Shown: positions 44,332-53,328, numbered from the stretch's first letter. The stretch is DNA of 64,000 nucleotides from Aurantibrevibacter litoralis (GCF_034651555.1 NZ_JAYEEQ010000004.1:124001-188000); one strand, 5' to 3'. Translations and numbers: made by a program. The notes: a model not told the origin generated them from the letters alone.

Positions 44332-45240
44332 ATGCGACACAGAAAAAACAAGCTCCTTCTTTTAAAGTTGCTGAGTCTTTTTTCTGTAGTACGGGGGTAC
44401 AACATCCTCATGATTGTGCTGGCACAATATTTAGCGTCTATCTATATTTTAGCACCCAGTTTACCGCTTCGTGAAGTGGTTTTTGATGGCCATCTTTTTG
44501 TCATTGTATTGGCATCGGCGCTGGTCATTGCCGGCGGCTATATCATTAATAATTTTTATGATGCCGAAAAAGACCTCATCAATAAACCCACAAAAACAAT
44601 GTTAGATCGTCTTGTGGGGCAACGGATTCAATTAACCACCTACTTCATCCTTAATTTTCTTTCTGTTTTTTTGGCTAGCTATGTTTCGTTTAGGGCGGTT
44701 TTGTTCTTTTCCGCCTATATTTTTGGCATCTGGTTTTACTCCCATAAACTAAAAAAAATAGCTTTTGTAGGCAATTTTGTATCTGCCACCTTGGCTATTA
44801 CACCTTTTTTTGCCGTATTTGTGTATTACAAAAATTTTGAGACGGTCATTTTTGTGCACGCCATGTTTCTTTTTCTACTCATATTGGCGCGTGAAATGAT
44901 AAAAGATTTAGAGAATATGGCCGGAGATTTGGTGCAGAATTACAAAACCATCCCTGTGCTCTACGGCATTAAAGTATCCAAGCAACTCATTACAGTTTTG
45001 GTAACATTAACGCTGGTACCCGCTCTTTTGCTCATTTATACATTTGATGTGGGTTTTATGTACCTCTATTTTGCGGGAAGTGTGGTTTTCTTGCTGCTAT
45101 TTTCTATACTGCTATGGAAATCAGATTCTAAAGGACATTATGTGGGGTTGCACAATATTCTTAAATTGATCATTATTTGTGGCGTTTTTAGTATTTTATT
45201 GATTGATATTGATTTAGTGCTCAATAGAATCCTTTGGTGA
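44332..45240 (+). CDS. UbiA-family prenyltransferase
   Basis: A 302-residue membrane protein with about eight or nine helices. The two Asp-rich, Mg-diphosphate-binding motifs are NNFYDAEKD and, later, KDLENMAGD. The family attaches prenyl chains to aromatic or glycerol-phosphate acceptors. The order mevalonate decarboxylase, kinase, UbiA, pseudouridine synthase is one I recall as common in Flavobacteriia. The acceptor cannot be read from the sequence; geranylgeranylglyceryl-phosphate-synthase-like and menaquinone-type prenylation are both possible. Confidence 0.85.
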   Translation: MRHRKNKLLLLKLLSLFSVVRGYNILMIVLAQYLASIYILAPSLPLREVVFDGHLFVIVLASALVIAGGYIINNFYDAEKDLINKPTKTMLDRLVGQRIQLTTYFILNFLSVFLASYVSFRAVLFFSAYIFGIWFYSHKLKKIAFVGNFVSATLAITPFFAVFVYYKNFETVIFVHAMFLFLLILAREMIKDLENMAGDLVQNYKTIPVLYGIKVSKQLITVLVTLTLVPALLLIYTFDVGFMYLYFAGSVVFLLLFSILLWKSDSKGHYVGLHNILKLIIICGVFSILLIDIDLVLNRILW

Positions 45241-45295
45241 TCTGTGTTTCATAGCGAATGCACCCAAAATCTATTACCTTTACACAAAAATTTAT

Positions 45296-46138
45296 ATGTC
45301 CAGATCTGATTTTAATAATGATAAAAAAGCCTCAGGAAGACAAGGCGGTACTTTTAGGAAAAAAAGCTATGCACGGGGCAATGCCCCGATTAAGCGGACG
45401 GCTGCCGTGGACAAACCCTCCGATCCTAACAGCATACGACTAAATCGTTATGTGGCCAATTCCGGGGTTTGTTCTCGGAGAGAAGCCGATATCTACATTC
45501 AGGCAGGCAGTGTTACGGTAAATGGCATTCCCGTAACAGAAATGGGGCATAAAGTAAAACTTTCTGATGTAGTTAAGTTTGATGGGCGTGTGCTAAATCC
45601 TATAAAAAAAGAGTATGTCCTTTTAAACAAACCCAAGGATTTTGTAACCACCACAAAGAACGAACAAGGTAGGCGCACCGTCATGGGGCTTATTTCTAGT
45701 GCTTCTAAGTCGGTGCTGCCACCTGTGGATAAATTGGACAAAAATACGACAGGGTTATTGTTGTTTACCAACGATACCGAACTCACCGCAAAATTGGTAC
45801 GCCCTAAAAATGGGCTTCGCAAAATTTTTCATGTAGAACTTAATAAAAATTTAATTAGTGCCGACTTAAAGCAGATTAAAGACGGACTTATCATCGATGA
45901 AAATCCGGTACGTGTGCAAGATATAAGTTATGTAGAAAACGCACCTAAAAATCAAGTAGGGATTGAAATCTATAGTTCTAAAAGTAATATTGTACACCGT
46001 ATTTTTGAAACGTTGGGCTACGAAATCGTAAAACTAGACCGGGTGGTGTATGCCTCGCTCACTAAAAAAGATCTTCCCCGAGGGCATTGGCGGTATTTAA
46101 CAGCGCAAGAGATTGTTAATTTGGGGATGATAAAATAA
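45296..46138 (+). CDS. rluB: RluB/RsuA-family rRNA pseudouridine synthase
   Basis: A 280-residue enzyme with a basic N-terminal tail of about 45 residues, an S4 RNA-binding domain (about 47-105, RLNRYVANSGVCSRREAD and VTVNGIPVTEMG) and the RsuA catalytic domain. The active-site loop reads PPVDKLDKNTTGLLLFTND. The catalytic Asp (the last D of VDKLD) is present, but the usual GR before LD is replaced by DK. This may alter activity or be a tolerated variant. It is 55 bases downstream of the UbiA gene. A sub-consensus TACCTTTA lies at 45275-45282. Confidence 0.88.
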   Translation: MSRSDFNNDKKASGRQGGTFRKKSYARGNAPIKRTAAVDKPSDPNSIRLNRYVANSGVCSRREADIYIQAGSVTVNGIPVTEMGHKVKLSDVVKFDGRVLNPIKKEYVLLNKPKDFVTTTKNEQGRRTVMGLISSASKSVLPPVDKLDKNTTGLLLFTNDTELTAKLVRPKNGLRKIFHVELNKNLISADLKQIKDGLIIDENPVRVQDISYVENAPKNQVGIEIYSSKSNIVHRIFETLGYEIVKLDRVVYASLTKKDLPRGHWRYLTAQEIVNLGMIK

Positions 46139-46255
46139 AATGACGTAGCCCCGATTTGCTTTTTTGTATTTTTGATCTTCCAAGCTTCGATTCTTACGGC
46201 ATCGAAAGTTTTATACTTCTACGCCCATTTTTTTCCTCTATCGTAGGTTTTTAGG

Positions 46256-47047
46256 TTATTTTAATCCATTGTTTTTCCTGTAGGCATCACTCATATCCGT
46301 TAAGAATTTCCATATAGCAAGTGTATCGCTTGCGGCAATTGTAGCTTCAAATTTGGGATCTGCTTCACAGTAAAACATAAAATCGTCAATCTTTTCCTTC
46401 GGAATTTTTAATTGGACTATAAATAAGGAGTCGGCTATATGTTCATAAGACTTTACAAGTCTGGCTGCCTTTTTATCCCGTGTCACTTTATTTTTAAGCC
46501 TTTTTGTTCTACCAGAGAAATAATTGATCAAGGGATCCAATTTTATGGAATTCCCTGTAAAATCCCATGTTCTGGCCGTGTAAAGCTGTCGTTCACTTTG
46601 TGTAAGTACTTGCACATGCGCATTGGGTAACTCCAAAGAAGAAGCGGTTACGAGCAGATCGATGGAAATATGATCTACATCACGTGCCAAATCCCCTGAA
46701 AGGTTAAAAAGCCTTACAACTACTTCCTCTAATTCTACTAACGATGCTACCAAAGACACAGTTAAAAATTCGGTTTGAAGTATTGTGGCGGAAACTACAA
46801 TCTGCTTTCTTTGAAACTGAATGGCCGAAAATACCAAGGTATCCCCTAATGTAACACCAATGCTAAAGTTTCCGTTTTCATCGGTGATAGCAGCTCTTTT
46901 TGAGGTAATATTAAGAACATGAACGTCTGAAATATCCTTTTCAGTACTCTGCACTACGCCACTGAGATCCATGGTTAATTGCTGAGCCTTTGCGGTACTG
47001 AACACCAAACAAACCAATACAAAAAGAAGAAGAATATTACGAAACAA
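46256..47047 (-). CDS. Secreted carboxypeptidase-regulatory-like domain protein
   Basis: A 263-residue exported protein with a Sec signal peptide (cleavage after about TAKA, residue 21). A carboxypeptidase D regulatory-like beta-sandwich follows at about 25-105 (VVQSTEKDISDVHVLNITSK, AAITDENGNFSI, TLVFSAIQFQ). The rest is helical with no catalytic motif. Such proteins are common in Bacteroidota envelopes; the function of this family is not established. It is transcribed alone, convergent with the pseudouridine synthase. Confidence 0.75.
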   Translation of the reverse strand: MFRNILLLFVLVCLVFSTAKAQQLTMDLSGVVQSTEKDISDVHVLNITSKRAAITDENGNFSIGVTLGDTLVFSAIQFQRKQIVVSATILQTEFLTVSLVASLVELEEVVVRLFNLSGDLARDVDHISIDLLVTASSLELPNAHVQVLTQSERQLYTARTWDFTGNSIKLDPLINYFSGRTKRLKNKVTRDKKAARLVKSYEHIADSLFIVQLKIPKEKIDDFMFYCEADPKFEATIAASDTLAIWKFLTDMSDAYRKNNGLK

Positions 47048-47286
47048 GAATTCCTATTTTAGTATGGTATTAAATTACAAAAAAAAAGGATCGTAATTTA
47101 TACCCATTCATCAATTTCAGGATGAGGTGGTTTTCATCTTTTTATCTATTCCTAAAGGCAAATTAACACTAAGAATTGTTTGGAAATCTTTGAATAAAAA
47201 GAAAATAATAACCGACTAGAAACGACGAACCGATAACGGCATAAAATAGAAACTGTACTTTCCAATAAAATTTAGGTTTAAATCCT

Positions 47287-47294
47287 TATTTTTG
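47287..47294 (+). promoter_or_regulatory. -7 element TATTTTTG for the toxin-antitoxin pair
   Basis: An exact TAnnTTTG match 17 bases before the antitoxin start. No -33 TTTG was seen at the standard distance. Confidence 0.4.
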
Positions 47295-47311
47295 ATTTAA
47301 AACATTACGAG

Positions 47312-47533
47312 ATGAATCTTCAAACGGAAAAAATAGAATTGGTTAAAATGCTTTTGGATACTGAAAATCCAAAAATAATCGAATCAATTAAGAGAATCTT
47401 CAAAAAAGCAAAAACAACTGACTTTTGGGATGATTTATCTGTTGAACAACGTAAGGAAATTGAAAAAGCTTCTCTTGAAATAGAAAACGGAAAAGTAAAG
47501 GATTACGACTCTTTTATGCAAAAACACAGATAA
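47312..47533 (+). CDS. Antitoxin of a RelE/ParE-type pair
   Basis: A 73-residue acidic, helical protein. The segment TDFWDDLSVEQRKEIEKASLEIENG is a pattern seen in small antitoxins that precede RelE/ParE toxins in Bacteroidota. It probably binds and neutralises the downstream toxin and represses its own promoter. Its stop lies one base before the toxin start, so the two are translated together. Confidence 0.8.
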   Translation: MNLQTEKIELVKMLLDTENPKIIESIKRIFKKAKTTDFWDDLSVEQRKEIEKASLEIENGKVKDYDSFMQKHR

Positions 47534-47534
47534 A

Positions 47535-47837
47535 TTGAGTAGAAAAGTTTTTATTTCAAAAACAGCTGAAAGGAAATTAGATAAACTTTTGGAGTATTTA
47601 ATTACGGAATGGTCGATCAGGGTTAAAACCGACTTTGTTGAAAAATTCAATTCATCAATTGAAACAATTAAAAACCAGCCTGAAATATTTCCTGAATCTA
47701 AAAAAGGAAAAGGTTTAAGAAAATGTGTAATAACAAAGCAAACGATTTTATTCTATCGCTATAATTCCAAGCGAATTAATATTGTTACGATATTTGACAC
47801 AAGACAAAACCCGAATAAACTAGATAAAGAAATATAA
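47535..47837 (+). CDS. RelE/ParE-superfamily toxin
   Basis: A 100-residue basic protein starting at a TTG codon, directly after the antitoxin. The ParE/RelE fold is recognised by FISKTAERKLDKLLEYLITEW, IKNQPEIFPESKKGKGLRKC, and FYRYNSKRINIVTIFDTRQNP. ParE members poison gyrase and RelE members cut mRNA; which applies is not evident. It lies next to a MITE-like element. Confidence 0.82.
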   Translation: MSRKVFISKTAERKLDKLLEYLITEWSIRVKTDFVEKFNSSIETIKNQPEIFPESKKGKGLRKCVITKQTILFYRYNSKRINIVTIFDTRQNPNKLDKEI

Positions 47838-47847
47838 AAAACGAAAG

Positions 47848-48197
47848 CCCCGCTAGCGCTCGTCCAATGTCATTAAGTTAGCGATTTAAATATCTGATTT
47901 TCAGTATTTTAAATTTGTTTTTTGTTAAAATAAGTTGTATATTTAATTGATAATCAATGACTTATTTATGAAAAAAAACAGCTAGCTTTATCTTCGAAAG
48001 GATAAAGACAGAGATTTTTAGTGATCGTCTTAAATCTTTATATAAATCACATCCGGTTCCCATCAGGCCTAATCGGAAATTTGAAAGAAATCCAAGAAAA
48101 TACCGATCAAGAATAAAGCCTAAAGTGACTAAAAACCAAAAAGATGGAGTTTAAAAAAACCTTAACTTAATGACATTGGACGAGCGCTATCGGGGGG
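47848..48197. mobile_element. MITE-like element with long terminal inverted repeats
   Basis: The 26 bases at 47855-47880 (starting AGCGCTCGTCC, ending TTAAGTTA) are the exact reverse complement of 48163-48188. Beyond them the match continues imperfectly outward (CCCCGCT versus CCCCGAT in reverse complement) to about 34 bases. The enclosed 282 bases are AT-rich and hold only a broken short reading frame. No transposase is encoded and no clear target-site duplication was identified. A non-autonomous element or an inserted repeat unit is the simplest reading. Confidence 0.6.
47968..48154 (+). pseudogene. Frameshifted 61-codon reading frame inside the MITE-like element
   Basis: An ATG at 47968 is followed by eight A. 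In the annotated frame it stops after five codons. One base fewer in the A run gives an uninterrupted basic 61-residue frame (KTASFIFERIKTEIFSDRLK and then HPVPIRPNRKFERNPRKY) ending at the TAA 48152-48154. It may be the remnant of a transposase start or a spurious frame. I do not recognise the protein. Confidence 0.35.
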
Positions 48198-48198
48198 C

Positions 48199-48219
48199 TG
48201 CGAAGTTATAAACTTCGCA
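48199..48219. repeat. Perfect 9-base hairpin next to the MITE-like element
   Basis: TGCGAAGTT (48199-48207) and AACTTCGCA (48211-48219) flank ATA. The stem lies 2 bases outside the right end of the element and reads into argH's 3' side on the minus strand. It lacks a T tract, so it is more likely a repeat than a terminator. Confidence 0.55.
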
Positions 48220-48235
48220 ACGCGGGGAAAAACAC

Positions 48236-48318
48236 TCCCTATCAATTTTCAAATTGACACATTTTCACATTAACTACATTGGTATATTTCCACATTGGTA
48301 CATTTTCAAATTATCAAA
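48236..48318. repeat. Degenerate short tandem repeats downstream of argH
   Basis: AT-rich text with recurring words such as ACATTTTCA and CATTGGTA. This kind of imperfect repeat is frequent after operons in flavobacteria, as I recall. It overlaps the last bases of argH. Confidence 0.4.
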
Positions 48319-49591
48319 CCTTCAACATCTTCTCCCGTATCTCATTCAGGCATAAATTTCCCAAACTACCCTCATGAGTATGCTTAATATCGCGTTTAGG
48401 GGAAAAAGTGCCCTCATTAATTTCCTTACCCATTTTCTTATAGGCATCCCGGAAAGGCATACCACTTAAAACCAATTCGTTTAAAGTGTCTACACTAAAG
48501 AGATAATCGTATTTTGAATCTTCTAAAATGGTTTCATTCACCTTAATTTCTCTAAGACTAAAGGTAAGAATCTCGATACAGGCTTTTATATCCTGTATAG
48601 CAGGCACAATGATTTCTTTTACCAATTGTAAATCCCGGTGATACCCACTAGGGAGATTATTAATGATTAACGTCAGCTGATTGGGAACGGCTTGCAATTT
48701 GTTGCATTTGCCACGCACCAGTTCAAACACATCAGGATTCTTTTTATGCGGCATAATGCTGGAGCCCGTAGTTAGCTCATCCGGAAAGGAAATAAAATTA
48801 AAATTCTGACTCATATACAAACAGATATCCATCGCCATTTTCGATAGCGTTGCAGCAATACTGCTGATACCAAAAGCGGTTGCTTTTTCTACTTTGCCCC
48901 GACCCATTTGCGCCGCAACCACATTGTATTTTAAGGTTTCAAAACCCATTTCCTTGGTGGTAAAGGTACGATCCAACGGAAAAGAACTACCATAGCCCGC
49001 AGCACTACCCAACGGATTTTGATCGGCTATTTTATAGGCCGCTTCAATAAAATAAAGATCATCTATTAAGCTTTCCGCATAAGCAGAAAACCAGAGTCCG
49101 AAAGACGAAGGCATAGCTATTTGCAAATGAGTATACCCCGGCAAAAAAACGGCTTTGTATTTATCTGCCAGATTCAGCAACAAATCAAACAGTATTTTAG
49201 TTTGTTGTTTTATTTCCGAAAGCTCATGCTTTAAATACAGGTGCATGGCCACTAAAACCTGATCATTTCTAGAGCGTGCCGTGTGAATTTTTTTTCCGGT
49301 ATCCCCTAATTTTTCGATAAGAAGAAATTCTATTTTGGAGTGCATGTCTTCAAAAGTATCTTCAATCGTAAAGGAGCCATTATCAATAGTTTTGGCAATT
49401 AGGTTGAGTTCAGCAACTAAATCCTCCACTTCAGACGGGGTAAGCAAGCCGATTTTGCCCAGCATTTTAGCATGCGCCTTGGAAGCCATTACATCATATT
49501 TCGCCAAAACCAAATCCAGTTCCCGATCATTCCCAACCGTAAAATGGTCTATTTTTTTATCTGTACTAAATCCTTTGTCCCAGAGTTTCAT
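48314..49591 (-). CDS. argH: Argininosuccinate lyase
   Basis: A 425-residue enzyme that releases arginine and fumarate from argininosuccinate. The fumarase-superfamily signature GSSIMPHKKNPDVFE is present, with HTARSRNDQV in the N-terminal part and PLGSAAGYGSSFPLDR in the middle. It is the last gene of the arg-pro operon, separated from argE by 183 bases, so it may have some independent expression. The start MKLWDKGFST fits the family. Confidence 0.96.
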   Translation of the reverse strand: MKLWDKGFSTDKKIDHFTVGNDRELDLVLAKYDVMASKAHAKMLGKIGLLTPSEVEDLVAELNLIAKTIDNGSFTIEDTFEDMHSKIEFLLIEKLGDTGKKIHTARSRNDQVLVAMHLYLKHELSEIKQQTKILFDLLLNLADKYKAVFLPGYTHLQIAMPSSFGLWFSAYAESLIDDLYFIEAAYKIADQNPLGSAAGYGSSFPLDRTFTTKEMGFETLKYNVVAAQMGRGKVEKATAFGISSIAATLSKMAMDICLYMSQNFNFISFPDELTTGSSIMPHKKNPDVFELVRGKCNKLQAVPNQLTLIINNLPSGYHRDLQLVKEIIVPAIQDIKACIEILTFSLREIKVNETILEDSKYDYLFSVDTLNELVLSGMPFRDAYKKMGKEINEGTFSPKRDIKHTHEGSLGNLCLNEIREKMLKV

Positions 49592-49761
49592 CTGTTAATA
49601 TTTATTGTTCTTAATTGGTCAGATGTAATTCGCCAATCAACATTTCGGGCGGTATCCTGTTTGTTATGGCTCATTTCATAAATAACTATTTACTTTTCAT
49701 TTTCCTGAAGAGGGAAATCTATTTGCTTTTTATTTCCATTTTACCCCTCCGCAAGATCCTT

Positions 49762-49774
49762 CCCCCTTTGGGGG
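49762..49774. repeat. CCCCC/GGGGG hairpin after argE
   Basis: CCCCC (49762-49766), TTT, GGGGG (49770-49774), directly after the argE stop on the minus strand. There is no T tract, so termination is doubtful. Confidence 0.4.
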
Positions 49775-50845
49775 CTAGGGGACCAAAAATCCCTCCAAAA
49801 TTTGAATATATAAATCAATCCCTTCTTCAATCTCCCTTACATAAATAAACTCATCTGCCGAATGAGATCGGGTGCTGTCTCCAGGTCCCAACTTTAAAGA
49901 CTGACAACTAAGCGTTGCCTGATCTGATAAGGTGGGGGAACCGTAGGTACTTCTACCCAATGCTACTCCTGCCTGTACCAATGGATGATTAGGATCGATA
50001 GAAGAAGAATTTAATCGCAAGGAGCGCTCTTTTAATTCGCAAGGAGCTTCATCCTTTAAAATCCTTGCTATTTCTTTATTGGTATAGCAGTCATTAACAC
50101 GGACATCAATAACCAAATCTACCGATGCCGGGACTACATTATGTTGACTTCCTCCATTAATTTGGGTTACGGTAAGCTTCACCGGACCCAATACCTCGGA
50201 AACCTTATCAAAACTATAATTTTTAAACCACTCCAGTACCGTTACACTTTTATAAATAGCGTTATCGTCGTTGGGATGTGCTGCATGGGAAGGGGTTCCT
50301 TTTACTACAGCATCAAAAACAACCAACCCTTTTTCTGCAATGGCTAAATTCATTAAAGTAGGCTCCCCTACTATAGCAACATCAATATTTGGCAACAACG
50401 GCAACATGCTGTTTAGTCCGTTGGGACCGGAACTTTCTTCTTCCGCAGAAGCCACAAGAATAAGATTGTGATTTAAATTTTCCGCCGCATAAAAATAGGT
50501 AAATGTGGCTATGAGGGATACTAAACTTCCCCCGGCATCATTGCTCCCCAAACCAAATAACTTACCGTCTTCAATATGCGGATAAAACGGGTCTTTGGTA
50601 TAGGCGGAATTGGGCTTTACGGTATCATGATGCGAATTGAGTAGTAAGGTAGGCTTGCTTGCATCAAAATGCTTGTTAAAAGCATATACGTTGTTCTTTT
50701 CTCTTTTATGGGGGATATCAAACCTAATGAACCACTCCTCAATCACCTTTGCCGTCTTATCTTCTTCAGATGAAAACGAGGGAATGGCTATTAATTTCTT
50801 TAGTAATTCAATGGCGTTTTCTACCAGTTTTTCTTGCTCCATCAT
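49775..50845 (-). CDS. argE: M20-family deacylase (ArgE/DapE type)
   Basis: A metallopeptidase-like enzyme of about 356 residues that should remove the N-acyl group from ornithine or citrulline intermediates. The ATG at 50843-50845 overlaps the argB TGA as ATGA, so it is chosen over the upstream ATG at 50866. Metal-binding motifs are NSHHDTVKP, LGSNDAGG and SAEEESSG. In Bacteroidetes the intermediates are N-succinylated, so desuccinylation is the likely activity. Confidence 0.88.
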   Translation of the reverse strand: MMEQEKLVENAIELLKKLIAIPSFSSEEDKTAKVIEEWFIRFDIPHKREKNNVYAFNKHFDASKPTLLLNSHHDTVKPNSAYTKDPFYPHIEDGKLFGLGSNDAGGSLVSLIATFTYFYAAENLNHNLILVASAEEESSGPNGLNSMLPLLPNIDVAIVGEPTLMNLAIAEKGLVVFDAVVKGTPSHAAHPNDDNAIYKSVTVLEWFKNYSFDKVSEVLGPVKLTVTQINGGSQHNVVPASVDLVIDVRVNDCYTNKEIARILKDEAPCELKERSLRLNSSSIDPNHPLVQAGVALGRSTYGSPTLSDQATLSCQSLKLGPGDSTRSHSADEFIYVREIEEGIDLYIQILEGFLVP

Positions 50846-51624
50846 TTCAGGGTTATGGTGGTACATAAAGAGGCTTTCTTATCTAACATATTCATGTCCC
50901 CAATACATACTTTAGCTACATTTTTATATAGGGCATGAAAACAATTTTCAAGTTTAGGCAACATCCCGTCTGCGATGATGTTCTGCTCTAAGAGTTCATC
51001 ATACGTCTTTTTGGTGATATGCTGTACTACGGAGTTTTCATTGGCTATATCTAGTAAAACGCCTTTTTTTTCAAAACAATAATACAACGTCGTTTCATAG
51101 AGCTCACTCATTCCAATAGCAATTTCCGAAGCGATGGTGTCTGCGTTTGTGTTCAATAACTGGCCATGCCCATCATGCGTTAAAGCACAAAATACAGGCA
51201 CCAAACCGGCATCTAACAAAGCTTTTACGGCAGCTACATTTATTGAATCAATATCCCCGGCAAAGCCATAATCAATCTCTTTAACCGGTCTTTTATGCGC
51301 TTGAATCGTGTTGGCATCTGCCCCGCTCAGTCCAATCGCATTACAATGGTGAGCCTGTAATCGAGCTACAATTTTTTTGTTGGCCAAACCTCCGTAGACC
51401 ATGGTAATCACTTCCAAGGTTTCGTTGTCTGTTATTCTTCGGCCCCCTATCATTTTTGGGGCTATTCCGATTTTTTTTGAAAATTCGGTTGCCAGTTTTC
51501 CGCCGCCATGAATTAGTATTTTTGGTGAGGGATGATTGGCAAATAAGCTAAGGAAGTCCGACAGTTCCGACTCATTCTCTATGATGTTCCCGCCTATTTT
51601 AATTATTGATAATTTCTCCTTCAT
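50842..51624 (-). CDS. argB: N-acylglutamate kinase
   Basis: An amino-acid kinase of about 260 residues. The start MKEKLSIIKIGGNII at 51624 lies one base after the SDR stop and is preferred to an ATG at 51633 that overlaps it. Motifs are KIGGN, IHGGGK, VYGGLANKK and LNTNADTIASEIA. It phosphorylates N-acetyl- or, in this phylum, N-succinyl-glutamate. It overlaps argE by 4 bases. Confidence 0.92.
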   Translation of the reverse strand: MKEKLSIIKIGGNIIENESELSDFLSLFANHPSPKILIHGGGKLATEFSKKIGIAPKMIGGRRITDNETLEVITMVYGGLANKKIVARLQAHHCNAIGLSGADANTIQAHKRPVKEIDYGFAGDIDSINVAAVKALLDAGLVPVFCALTHDGHGQLLNTNADTIASEIAIGMSELYETTLYYCFEKKGVLLDIANENSVVQHITKKTYDELLEQNIIADGMLPKLENCFHALYKNVAKVCIGDMNMLDKKASLCTTITLK

Positions 51625-51625
51625 A

Positions 51626-52378
51626 TTACGCATTTAAAATTCCTCCATCAATAGTAAAGGTACTCCCCGTGATCCACGAAGCATCATCGGAAGTAAGAAA
51701 CAATGCCAGTTTAGCGATATCTTCAGGCGTGCCTAATCGTTGCAGTAAAGTGGTTTTTCTTGCATTTTCTACGGCCGATTCGGGTGCTGAAAAAGCCTTT
51801 GCCGAATCCCACAACAAAGGGGTATCCACCGGTCCCGGGCACATGGCATTAACCCTTATTTTAGGAGCGTATTCTACCGCCAACTGCTTCATTAAGGCCA
51901 AAGAACCTGCTTTAGAGGCGCAGTAAGCGGGATGATTGGGAAAACTCTTAAAAGCAGCAATCGAGGCGTTGATTAAAATAGTTCCATGTGCACTTTCCAT
52001 CAAATAGGGAATGGCATATTTTGAAAGGTAAAAAATAGCACTCAGATTCGTTTGGATAGTTTGTTGCCAGGAGTTTATGGGTAAATCTACCACATTCCCC
52101 AATCCTAGAATTCCGGCATTTATAGATAGGGCATCTACCTTTCCAAAGGTGGAGATGGCTTCCTTTACCAGATGTTCATTGTATGCAACATCACTGACAT
52201 CTCCCGGAATAAAAATGGAATTCTCCAACGCTTTGCACAAAGCCTTTCCGCTTTCTTCATTTCTCCCGGACAGCACTAATTTGGCTCCTTCCTCATGAAA
52301 AACTTGCGCTATTGCCTTGCCCATACCGCTTGTAGCGCCGGTTACAATACAAACTCGGTCTTTCAGTTTCTGAGCCAT
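51626..52378 (-). CDS. Short-chain dehydrogenase/reductase inside the arginine operon
   Basis: A 250-residue classical SDR. The nucleotide-binding motif is TGATSGMGKAIA, with NAG in SINAGILG. The catalytic Ser-Tyr-Lys triad is in NASIAAF and YCASK. SDRs oxidise or reduce alcohols, ketones and related substrates with NAD(P). No step of canonical arginine or proline synthesis needs an extra SDR, so its role here is unknown. Spacing is tight on both sides (11 bases to argF', overlap region to argB), so it is co-expressed. Confidence 0.88.
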   Translation of the reverse strand: MAQKLKDRVCIVTGATSGMGKAIAQVFHEEGAKLVLSGRNEESGKALCKALENSIFIPGDVSDVAYNEHLVKEAISTFGKVDALSINAGILGLGNVVDLPINSWQQTIQTNLSAIFYLSKYAIPYLMESAHGTILINASIAAFKSFPNHPAYCASKAGSLALMKQLAVEYAPKIRVNAMCPGPVDTPLLWDSAKAFSAPESAVENARKTTLLQRLGTPEDIAKLALFLTSDDASWITGSTFTIDGGILNA

Positions 52379-52389
52379 GCTCTTATCTT

Positions 52390-53328
52390 TTATAACTGCT
52401 CCAATAATTTCTTTAAAACGATTTGAGCAGCGTAAGTTCTATTGTTTGCTTGTTCTATTACCAAAGATTGTGGACTGTCCAATACCTCATCGGCCACCAC
52501 TACATTGCGCCGTACAGGCAGGCAGTGCATAAATTTTGCATCGCCCAGTTTGGTCTTGGTCATCATCCAGTTTTTATCCTGATTCACCACTTTTCCATAA
52601 TCTGCATAACTGCTCCAATTCTTTACGTAAACAAAATCGGCATTTTGTAGCGCTTTTTCCTGATCGTGCTCAATGGTGACTCCTGCCGTTACCTTTTCAT
52701 TTAATTCATAGCCCTTTGGGTGGGTAATAACAAACTCCGCTTCTTGCATTTTCATCATTTCCACAAAGGAATTGGCCACGGCATGCGGTAACGCTCTGGG
52801 GTGTGGTGCCCATGAGAGTACGACTTTAGGTTTTGCCTTAGTATTTTGTTCCGATAAGGTTATGGCATCGGCCAAGGCCTGTAGCGGATGCCCCACGGAG
52901 CTTTCCATATTTACAACCGGAACTGTAGCATGTTTTTTGAAGCCATTGAGAACCACTTCAGCTTCATCCTTTTCTTTGTCCACTAAACCGGCAAAGGCCC
53001 GGATTGCAACAATATCACAGTATTGAGAAACTACTTGGGCTGCTTCTTTTATATGTTCAGAAGCCCCTTGATCCATGATGGAACCATCGCCAAACTCCAA
53101 CGTCCAACCCTCACTTCCAAAGTTCATAACCATGACTTCCAGACCCAGATTCATTGCCGCCTTTTGGGTGCTTAAACGGGTTCTTAAGCTATTGTTGAAA
53201 AACAATAACACCATAGTTTTCCCCTTTCCAAGGTTCTTATGTTTAGCCGGATTTAGCTTTAATGCTCTTGCCTCTTTCACCCAATTGGGAAGGGAATCGA
53301 TATCTTTTAAAGATAGGAAATGTTGCAT
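52390..53328 (-). CDS. argF': N-succinylornithine-type carbamoyltransferase
   Basis: A 312-residue transcarbamylase. The carbamoyl-phosphate motif SLRTR is residues 47-51. VGHPLQALAD (H147, P148, Q150) and MHCLPVRRN complete the active site. The sequence follows the Bacteroidetes succinylornithine enzyme, not ordinary ornithine carbamoyltransferase; for instance FFNNSLRTRLSTQ and GSEGWTLEF replace the usual text. It should carbamoylate N-succinylornithine. This family defines the acylated arginine pathway of the phylum. Confidence 0.88.
   Translation of the reverse strand: MQHFLSLKDIDSLPNWVKEARALKLNPAKHKNLGKGKTMVLLFFNNSLRTRLSTQKAAMNLGLEVMVMNFGSEGWTLEFGDGSIMDQGASEHIKEAAQVVSQYCDIVAIRAFAGLVDKEKDEAEVVLNGFKKHATVPVVNMESSVGHPLQALADAITLSEQNTKAKPKVVLSWAPHPRALPHAVANSFVEMMKMQEAEFVITHPKGYELNEKVTAGVTIEHDQEKALQNADFVYVKNWSSYADYGKVVNQDKNWMMTKTKLGDAKFMHCLPVRRNVVVADEVLDSPQSLVIEQANNRTYAAQIVLKKLLEQL

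Noticed and set aside
47838..48313. A CRISPR array or tandem tRNA cluster in the repeat-rich gap
   Set aside because: There are two inverted copies and short degenerate repeats, without regularly spaced direct repeats, and no cloverleaf could be drawn.
49762..49774. A rho-independent terminator after argE
   Set aside because: The stem is strong but no T tract follows on the minus strand, and argH appears to continue the operon.
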